A DNA stretch of 64,000 nucleotides from Thermoleophilia bacterium. GTDB taxonomy: Bacteria > Actinomycetota > Thermoleophilia > Miltoncostaeales > Miltoncostaeaceae. Positions 57,849 through 64,000 of the stretch are shown piece after piece. A model generated the notes under the pieces. The model did not search any database. It was not told the origin of the DNA and saw only the letters and a list, made by a program, of their open reading frames with translations. The position numbers and the translations under genes are program-made. The stretch's first letter is position 1, and the number at the start of each line of letters is the position of its first letter. The stretch covers positions 1 to 64,000 of the forward strand of contig SHVE01000007.1 of NCBI GenBank assembly GCA_009694365.1, in the 5' to 3' direction.

Positions 57849-60020
57849 ATGGAACCCCACGATGAGTCCGCGATCCGCCTCGGCCGCTTCGGCCGCCTCG
57901 GTCGCGCATGCGCACGCCACCGGTGGTGGGTGCTCGGCGCATGGGTGGCGGTACTCGTGGGCCTCTCCGTCTTCGGTCTGGCTCTCGGCGGGGTGCCCAC
58001 CGACAATGTGACCGTCCCGGGTCTGCCCGCCGCCGAGGGCGCGTCCGTGCTGCAACGCTCGTTCCCATCGCAGGGAGCGGCGGATGGGCAGGTCGTGGTG
58101 AGGTCCGAGCACGGTGCGCTGCTCCACGGGAGGAACGGCGAGGCCCTACTCGATGGCATCCGCCGCCTACGTGATGTGCCCGGTGTCATCGCGGTGATGG
58201 CACCCGGCCCCCCCGGCACCGTGTCGCCCGATGACCGGACCGCGCTGATCACGGTGGAGTGGTCCACCCCGCCGGAGGAACTGGGTCCGACGAATCTCCA
58301 GCACCTTCAGGCGGCCGCGCGTCCGCTGGTGGATGCCGGGCTGACGGTGGCCTACGCCGGCGCCCCGGCTATTCGGGCCGAGGCGCCGGGTGCCGGCTGG
58401 TCGGTGGCGATCGGGATCACCGCGGCAATTCTCATCCTGCTGCTGACGTTCGGCTCGGTCGTGACCATGGCCATCCCAGTGATCGGATCGCTGGTGGCAG
58501 TCGGCACGGCGGTCAGTCTGTTGACCGTGCTCGAGGCGTTCACCGACATCAGCGCAGTGGGACGGACCCTTGCGGTGATGATCGGGCTCGGCGTAACGGT
58601 GAACTACGCGCTGTGTGTGGTCACACGCCATACGCAGCGGATGTCCGAGGGCGCCGACGTGGAGGATTCGATCGCGCACGCCACGGCGACGGCGGGCCGG
58701 GCCGTGGTCATTGCGGGGGGGACGGTGGCGGTGGCAGTACTCGGTGTGGCCATCGCCGACATCCCCTTCGTCACACGCCTCGGCCAGACCATGGCCATCG
58801 CCGTCATCGTGTCGGTGTGCGCGGTACTCACGTTGCTCCCGGCGGCGCTGGCGATCGCTGGGACGGGGATCGGCCGCGGGCGGCTGCCGTTCATCTCGGG
58901 GCCACGGACCATGGAGCCTGGGGACCCCGTCGGACGGCCTCGCGGCGGGGCGCGCTGGTTCCTCTCGGTCACCCGTCGGCCGTGGCCCTACCTGCTGTCC
59001 GCGCTAGTAATCCTCGTGGGCCTCGCCGTTCCCACGGTGTGGATGGAGTTCGGGCGGGTGGATTCGGGGAGCGATCCCCCGGGGTCCACCACACGTGAGG
59101 CGTACCACCTCATCGAGACCGGGTTCGGGCCCGGGTTCAACGGACCGGTGCAGGTGGTGCTGGAGGGGCCGCTCGCGAAGGCCCGTGCGCGGGACGTGGC
59201 CGATCGTGCGCGCGATCTCGCCGGTGTGGTGGAGGTCTCGCCACCGGTGAGGTCGGCCACCTATCCCGTGGCGTTCATCACCGTCATCCCGGCGACTGCC
59301 CCGGCCAATCCGACGACCACCGACGTGGTGGAGAAACTCGGCGGCCGATTGAAACCGGTGGCCGGGGCGGGAACGCGGGTGTACGTGACCGGTGCCACCG
59401 CAGTGGGTGTGGACCTCTCACAGCGGGTGGCATCGCGCCTGCCGTGGTTCATCGGCGCGGTCGTTCTCATCTCGTTCGTGCTCCTGATGATCGAGTTCAA
59501 GTCGCTGCTCGTGCCGTTGCAGGCGGCGGTCATGAACCTGCTGTCGGTGGCCGCCGCATTCGGCGTGCTCGTGACCATCTTCCAAGGTGGCATCCTGCGC
59601 ACGCAGATCGGCGTGCCCGAGGCAGTGGCCATCGAGGCATGGATACCGATGATGATGTTCGCCATCCTGTTCGGGATCTCGATGGCCGACGAGGTGCTCC
59701 TTCTCTCCCGCGTGCGGGAGGCGTGGCGGAGGACCGGCGATCCGCACCGCTCGGTGGCGGTTGGTCTGGCGGACACGACGCGCGTCATCAGTGCTGCGGC
59801 GCTCATCATGGTGAGTGTGTTCCTCGCGTTTGTGCTCACCGACAACGCCATCGTGAAGATGCTCGGAATTGGTCTCGCGACCGCGGTGGTGGTGGATGCC
59901 ACGATCATTCGCCTGATGCTGCTCCCTGCGGTGCTCGGCCTGGGCGGGAAGTGGAACTGGTGGTTTCCGGGCCGACGGTCGGATGCCGCGACAGGCACGG
60001 AATCGGACTATCACGGATGA
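57849..60020 (+). CDS. MMPL/RND-family transporter with altered proton-relay motifs
   Basis: The 723-residue protein shows the duplicated MMPL layout: helix 1 (HRWWVLGAWVAVLVGLSVFG), a periplasmic loop, a five-helix bundle, then a second half of the same order. Expected conserved sites are changed. The first DY of helix 4 is NY (LGVTVNYALCVVTRHTQRMS). In the second half, where D-Y-E-V-F-L-L-S-R is usual, it reads ISMADEVLLLSRVREAWRRT. GRAVVIAGGTVAVAVLGVAI is typical of the family. Such transporters use proton flux to export lipids. Loss of the relay Asp/Tyr suggests different coupling or a non-transport role. ATG 57849 is preferred. Confidence 0.85.
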   Translation: MEPHDESAIRLGRFGRLGRACARHRWWVLGAWVAVLVGLSVFGLALGGVPTDNVTVPGLPAAEGASVLQRSFPSQGAADGQVVVRSEHGALLHGRNGEALLDGIRRLRDVPGVIAVMAPGPPGTVSPDDRTALITVEWSTPPEELGPTNLQHLQAAARPLVDAGLTVAYAGAPAIRAEAPGAGWSVAIGITAAILILLLTFGSVVTMAIPVIGSLVAVGTAVSLLTVLEAFTDISAVGRTLAVMIGLGVTVNYALCVVTRHTQRMSEGADVEDSIAHATATAGRAVVIAGGTVAVAVLGVAIADIPFVTRLGQTMAIAVIVSVCAVLTLLPAALAIAGTGIGRGRLPFISGPRTMEPGDPVGRPRGGARWFLSVTRRPWPYLLSALVILVGLAVPTVWMEFGRVDSGSDPPGSTTREAYHLIETGFGPGFNGPVQVVLEGPLAKARARDVADRARDLAGVVEVSPPVRSATYPVAFITVIPATAPANPTTTDVVEKLGGRLKPVAGAGTRVYVTGATAVGVDLSQRVASRLPWFIGAVVLISFVLLMIEFKSLLVPLQAAVMNLLSVAAAFGVLVTIFQGGILRTQIGVPEAVAIEAWIPMMMFAILFGISMADEVLLLSRVREAWRRTGDPHRSVAVGLADTTRVISAAALIMVSVFLAFVLTDNAIVKMLGIGLATAVVVDATIIRLMLLPAVLGLGGKWNWWFPGRRSDAATGTESDYHG

Positions 60021-60266
60021 CCCGGACCTCGGGCGATGCGAGCGGTCTGCCCATGCACACCACCCCCCGGTCGCGTGATGCAACGGACCGGCGCGCTGCT
60101 CTCGCCGGAACCGAGGCGGCGCTCAGGTGGTGCCCCCGGTGAGGCCCGCGGGTTCCGTCCCCGCCTAGTCCCGCCCGTCACCGCTGGATGCCACGGTGGG
60201 CGATCCCCACTGCACCGCGCGGCGTAACCGACGGGGTACCCGGCCCGCCCGGTAGCGTCCCCGGGG

Positions 60267-61517
60267 ATGGACGCCAATACGCCCGACGACGTGGTCGTGG
60301 ATCTGCCCCTCGCGCGGGACGCCAGCGAACGTGATGATGAGCCAACCGGCGGAGAGGCCGGGGTCGCTGGGCTTATCGTTATCGGGGTACCCGGTGCCTA
60401 TGCCGTACTCGAGGCCCACCGCGCGGTGGCCGCCGGTAGCGATGTCATGCTCATTACCGCCGACGTGTCGCTGGCTGATGAGGTGGCGCTGAAGCGTCGG
60501 GCCCGAAGCGCGGGGCGACTTGTGATGGGGCCCGGGTGCGACACCATGATTATCGATGGCATCGCCATTGGGGTGGCGAACGTGGTCACCCCCGGTCGCG
60601 TCGGGGTCATCGCCACCTCGGGGTCGGCGGCACAGGAAGCCTCCGTACTTCTCGATCGCTTCGGGGTCGGGGTGAGCCAGTGCATGGTCACGGGTGGTCG
60701 CGACCTGAGCGACGATGTGGGGGGGATCACGACGCTCACCGCGCTGGAGCGACTTGGGAGCGACCCGACGACGGAGGCCATCGTGCTGGTGGCCGATGCG
60801 TATTCGGTACCCACGGCCCAGGCCGTCATGACCGCAGTCGCATCCGCCGGGCGCCCTGCGGTCGTCTGCCTGATCGGCAACACCATGTCGCCCCCGGATG
60901 GCGTGGACCTGTACTCCGACATCGACCAGGCCGTTCTTGGCGTGGCGCGGATCGCCGGAGCGCGGCCGGTCATCCCCGCCGCCGAGCCCACCGGCTGGGT
61001 GAGCGCCGGCCATGTGCGGGGCATCTTCTCGGGCACCGCCCTCTGCGCCGAGGCATCGGCGATCCTCGCCGAGCGTCTGGGGCGCGTGGTTTCCAACTCG
61101 CCGGCCGGCGCGGCCGAGGCACTTGATCCGCGCGACGTGGTGCGCGGCAATGCCTGCCTCGATCTCGCCGCCGAGAGCGTCGCCCATGGCACCGCACATC
61201 CGATCCTCGATCCGACACGCCGCGCCGATCTCATCGTGGAGACGGTGTCCGACCACACCGTCGCGGTCATCCTCATCGATGTCATCCTCGGTCTCGGGGC
61301 GCATCCCGACCCGGCGGGCGCCCTGGCGCCGGTCCTTGCACGGGCCTTGCAGGCCCGCCCGTCACTTCAGGTCGTTGCGCATGTGTGCGGTACCGCCGCG
61401 GATCCCCAGTCGCTTGCACGGCAGGAGGAGGAACTGACGCGGGTGGGGGTGCGCCTCGCTCCGACCAGCGGGCAGGCCGCGCGGCTCGCCGCCGCGCTTG
61501 TGCGATCCGGTCGGTGA
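60267..61517 (+). CDS. FdrA/AllF-like succinyl-CoA-synthetase-fold protein
   Basis: The 416-residue protein matches FdrA, a two-domain relative of succinyl-CoA synthetase alpha and beta subunits. Seen are a CoA-binding-like first part (VMLITADVSLADEVALKRRA, GRLVMGPGCDTMIIDGIAIG, VANVVTPGRVGVIATSGSAA) and the conserved CMVTGGRDLSDDVGGITTLT. The second domain carries VRGIFSGTALCAEASAILAE and VILIDVILGLGAHPDPAGAL. In E. coli FdrA (AllF) is a subunit of oxamate carbamoyltransferase with DUF1116 and DUF2877 proteins. TAGCGT (60253-60258) ends eight bases before the ATG. The stop overlaps the glycosyltransferase start. Confidence 0.87.
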   Translation: MDANTPDDVVVDLPLARDASERDDEPTGGEAGVAGLIVIGVPGAYAVLEAHRAVAAGSDVMLITADVSLADEVALKRRARSAGRLVMGPGCDTMIIDGIAIGVANVVTPGRVGVIATSGSAAQEASVLLDRFGVGVSQCMVTGGRDLSDDVGGITTLTALERLGSDPTTEAIVLVADAYSVPTAQAVMTAVASAGRPAVVCLIGNTMSPPDGVDLYSDIDQAVLGVARIAGARPVIPAAEPTGWVSAGHVRGIFSGTALCAEASAILAERLGRVVSNSPAGAAEALDPRDVVRGNACLDLAAESVAHGTAHPILDPTRRADLIVETVSDHTVAVILIDVILGLGAHPDPAGALAPVLARALQARPSLQVVAHVCGTAADPQSLARQEEELTRVGVRLAPTSGQAARLAAALVRSGR

Positions 61518-62680
61518 GGATCCGCGTGGTCACCTACTCGGCGATGCCGCGCGGCGGAGCCGTGCATGCGCGCCGCCTGGCGGAGGAATTGGCGGAGCGC
61601 GGGCACGACGTGGAACTCTGGGTGCTCATGCTGGACGGCACGGGGCTGAGCGTGGGGTCGGCGGTCGACATGCATGAGGTGTCCGTGCCCCGAGTGGACG
61701 CTGAGACCGCGCCGGCACGCGTGGATCGTGCCGCGCGGTATTTGGCCGGCGCACTGCGGACTGCGCCCCCGGCGGATATCCACCATGCCCACGACCTGCT
61801 GGCGGCGCGGGCACTGCTGACGCTGCGGGCCGAGGGCGTGGTGCCGCACGTGGTGCGCACCGTGCACCACGTGGAGATGTTCGAGGACCGGTTCCTCGAG
61901 GAGTGCCAGCGGGCATCCATCCAGGACGTCGATTCCTGCACCGCGGTGTCGGCGTTTTGGGCCGACCGACTGGCCGACGAATTCGGGGTGGATGCGGCGG
62001 TGGTTCCCAATGGCGTCGATGCGCATCGGTTTGCGGCGTGTCCGCTCGACCGCGCGGCCGCGGGTACGCGCATGGGCTGGGGTGGGCGACCGGTGGTTCT
62101 GGCCGTGGGCGGGGTGCAGTCACGAAAGGGTGGTCGCGTACTTCTGGAAGCGTTCGCCCGTGCACGCGGGCGCCTCGGTGAGGGGGCGCTCTTGGTGATC
62201 GCGGGAGCCGCCGGCATCTACGCTGATCCGGCCTACGTCACCGCGTGGACGGACGACGCCGCGCGTCTCGGGCTTCGCGTACACGACGGGCCCCTGCCCC
62301 CGGCCGATGCGCATGTCGCGCGCATCGGCATCGTCGATGAAGATTTGATGCCGACGCTCTACCGCGCGGCCGACGTTCTGGCATTCCCGTCAACCCGTGA
62401 GGGCTTCGGCCTGGTGGTGGTCGAGGCCATGGCGGCCGGGATTCCGGTGGTCGCCAGCGACATCCCGGTGCTCGCCGAGTTCCTGGTCCACGACGAGGAC
62501 TGCCTCATGGTTCCCGTGGGTGACTCACGCGCTCTCGCCGAGGCGATAACCCGTCTGGTGAACGACCACGACCTGACGACGCGCCTTACGGAGCGTGCGC
62601 GCGAGACCGTGGCCCGGTACCCATGGACCGATACCGCTGCACGCGCGGAGGCCGTCTACACGGCGTTTGCGCGGGGATGA
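61514..62680 (+). CDS. Glycosyltransferase family 4 protein
   Basis: The 388-residue GT-B enzyme begins with RIRVVTYSAMPRGGAVHARR and AEELAERGHDVELWVL, the acceptor domain of GT4 enzymes. The donor domain has VVLAVGGVQSRKGGRVLLEA, VIAGAAGIYADPAY, the nucleotide-sugar site VLAFPSTREGFGLVVVEAMA with E-x7-E, and AGIPVVASDIPVLAEF. The layout suits retaining transfer of a sugar to lipid or protein; the variant MSMEG_0565-type actinobacterial GT4 family is a possible close match. GTG 61514 overlaps the FdrA-like stop (GTGA), so the two are cotranscribed. Confidence 0.88.
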   Translation: MRIRVVTYSAMPRGGAVHARRLAEELAERGHDVELWVLMLDGTGLSVGSAVDMHEVSVPRVDAETAPARVDRAARYLAGALRTAPPADIHHAHDLLAARALLTLRAEGVVPHVVRTVHHVEMFEDRFLEECQRASIQDVDSCTAVSAFWADRLADEFGVDAAVVPNGVDAHRFAACPLDRAAAGTRMGWGGRPVVLAVGGVQSRKGGRVLLEAFARARGRLGEGALLVIAGAAGIYADPAYVTAWTDDAARLGLRVHDGPLPPADAHVARIGIVDEDLMPTLYRAADVLAFPSTREGFGLVVVEAMAAGIPVVASDIPVLAEFLVHDEDCLMVPVGDSRALAEAITRLVNDHDLTTRLTERARETVARYPWTDTAARAEAVYTAFARG

Positions 62681-62852
62681 CTGAACTAGGGTCATGATGT
62701 GGTGGTGTCGGGCGCTCTGACCATGGTCGCGGCGCGGTCGTCGCCCGGGTTTGCCATTACCGTGTCACCGGACGGCGGATGGACCGCGATGCCACTATCC
62801 GGGCGGGTAGTGGCATCACTCCCCGATATCAGTACGCACCGGCGGGGTCGAG

Positions 62853-63639
62853 TCATTCCGCGAGGAGACCCCCGCGGAGACCCCCGGTCATCACGGGGAC
62901 GACGGGTCCACCGATCTCCACGCGCGTGGGAATCCCCGGTGGGGCCATCACGTGTATGTGCACCACGCCGGGACGACCCATGTGATGCCCCTGCCGGATG
63001 ATGAGCTCGAGCACCCCGTCGTCCCCGTGGCTTAGGCCCGCGAGGGCCGCGCCCAGTGCCGCCGCTGCCCGTGACCGGGTCCTCCGAGATTCCGATGGGC
63101 GCGGCGAAATGGCGCACATCGGCGTATGTGATGCCGTCCTCGCGACCGGTGACGCGGTAGGCGCTGACGCCCGCCCATCCCCTCGCCTCCCCGAGGGCGC
63201 GGAGGGCGACGTCATCCGGCCTGAGGGGGGAGAGGTCCGCCACCGGTGCGGCAGCCACATCACGGATGTGGCGTGGCTCTGCCATGACGACCCATGCGCC
63301 GGTGTCATCAGCTCGTACGGTGATGTCCCCGACGGTCGTGCGGATGACGGCCTCGTCCAAGGTCCACCCCGCACGCCGGAGCACCCATGCCGCCCCGACC
63401 ATGGGGTGCCCGGCCAGCGGAACCTCCGTCGTGGGTGTGAAGATACGCACCGCCGGTGGGGGACCCGGTTCTACAAAGACGGTCTCCGACAGCCCGATCT
63501 CGGCCGCTATCGCCTGCATGTGACGGGAGGCGGGCATGGTGGGGCACAGGATGACGGCGAGTGGGTTCCCGGTGAGGGGGTCCGACGCGAACACGTCCAC
63601 CCAGTGCACGGTGGCGTCGGCAGTCGGTGTGGCGTCCAT
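62853..63639 (-). pseudogene. PhzF-family epimerase/isomerase, frameshifted
   Basis: From ATG 63639 one frame gives a normal PhzF N-terminal half: VHWVDVFASDPLTGNPLAVI, AAEIGLSETVFVEPG (with the catalytic Glu region), RIFTPTTEVPLAGHPMVGAA and HFAAPIGISEDPVTGS. At 63056-63067, a GCGGCGGC tract, coding sequence moves to another frame and continues ALGAALAGLSHGDDGVLELI, then PGVVHIHVMAPPGIPTRVEI and GGPVVPVMTGGLRGGLLAE. Relative to family members about two to five bases are missing after the GS of EDPVTGS. The function of this subgroup is unknown. It is either a decayed gene or an assembly error in a GC repeat. Confidence 0.8.
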
Positions 63640-63715
63640 GGCGGTAGTGTCCCCGCTCGTGACGTCGAACGCCGTGATCACCATCACCGGCCACCGCGAG
63701 GCGGAGGTCTAACCC

Positions 63716-64000
63716 ATGGGCTGGGTGGGCTGGATCGTTATCGGTGCCCTCATCACGATGGGTGTACTCACCGTCGCGGGTGCCGCGATCGCGGTGGTTC
63801 GTGGCGTGCGCCTGCGGCGTCGCATCGCGCAGACCTCGGTGATCGTCACCCCGCTCACGTCGGGGATCGCGGCGGGGGTGGACGACATTGGCACTGGTGT
63901 CGCCCGCGCCCAGACGGCCGCCGCCAACCTCTCGTCCAAGATTGAGGAGCTGCGGGTGCCGCTCGCGGAACTCCGGGTGATCGGTCGCTACGCATCTGTC
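63716..64000 (+). CDS. Membrane-anchored protein, truncated by the window edge
   Basis: ATG 63716 follows a GGAGG ribosome-binding site. The 95 codons seen begin with one transmembrane helix (WIVIGALITMGVLTVAGAAI), then a basic stop-transfer (RGVRLRRRIAQ). The start of a helical, probably coiled-coil cytosolic region follows (VDDIGTGVARAQTAAANLSS, KIEELRVPLAELRVI). The pattern recalls DUF948/YtxH-type small membrane proteins. The frame is open at the window end, so the true length is unknown. Confidence 0.65.
   Translation, partial: MGWVGWIVIGALITMGVLTVAGAAIAVVRGVRLRRRIAQTSVIVTPLTSGIAAGVDDIGTGVARAQTAAANLSSKIEELRVPLAELRVIGRYASV

Overview
The window is 64 kb of uniformly GC-rich bacterial chromosome with densely packed, mostly housekeeping genes. 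It most likely comes from a member of the Actinomycetota, and a deep-branching class such as Thermoleophilia or Acidimicrobiia seems plausible. The reasons are the KGD/OdhA-type fusion of 2-oxoglutarate dehydrogenase E2 and E1, LCP and LPG-synthase-type envelope genes, -10 boxes of the TAnnnT type very close to start codons, many GTG starts, and an initiator tRNA with a C1/U72 mismatch. The class assignment is inference. No rRNA, CRISPR array, intact insertion sequence or prophage was seen.

Layout. 0.3-3.7 kb: two tRNAs, a secreted toroid-repeat protein and two frameshifted genes. 3.7-8.5 kb: an overlapping run of pterin dehydratase, pyrD, a KhtU/KhtT-like cation antiporter pair and a SpoIIE-type phosphatase. 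8.6-12 kb: phosphate uptake (a fused PstC-PstA, then PstB) beside an orphan PhoB-like DNA-binding domain. 12-16 kb: envelope genes (LPG-synthase-like membrane protein, polysaccharide deacetylase, LCP protein) and FmdB, separated by palindromic repeats. 16-22 kb: a broken ROK kinase, then rsmI, metG, tatD, rsmA and ispE. 22-31 kb: a second deacetylase, a subtilase, polyphosphate kinase, a BrkB-like protein, ClpS, a Bax-inhibitor-1-like protein and a benzoylformate-decarboxylase-like ThDP enzyme. 31-43 kb: a CapA-like protein, the 2-oxoglutarate dehydrogenase cluster (E2-E1 fusion, E3, lipoate/octanoate transferase) and the nadB-nadA-nadC operon. 43-50 kb: an Mrr-like nuclease, a DHPS-like protein, an EgtD-like methyltransferase, typA and a fatty-acid desaturase. 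50.5-52.4 kb: a small accessory patch beside tRNA-fMet (AbiEii toxin remnant, a Lys-rich peptide, a nuclease-like protein). 52.6-64 kb: mgsA, the primary sigma factor, two subunits resembling oxamate carbamoyltransferase (DUF1116 and FdrA), a TauE/SafE permease, an MMPL transporter, a glycosyltransferase and a frameshifted PhzF gene.

The strongest observation is the 2-oxoglutarate dehydrogenase gene. One polypeptide of about 1416 residues carries two lipoyl domains, a peripheral-subunit-binding domain, the E2 acyltransferase and the whole E1. It is followed at once by E3 and a lipoyl-transfer enzyme. Mycobacterial KGD has the E2 core plus E1 but no lipoyl domain, so this looks like a self-contained version.

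A second theme is a dispersed palindromic repeat built on GTGTCTGACAC, found in at least five intergenic regions and reaching the 3' end of one small gene. A third is a set of frameshifted genes (YHYH-like, an unknown gene at 3.3-3.7 kb, ROK kinase, PhzF), three of them explained by loss of a single base. They may be real decay or assembly indels, and read mapping would decide.
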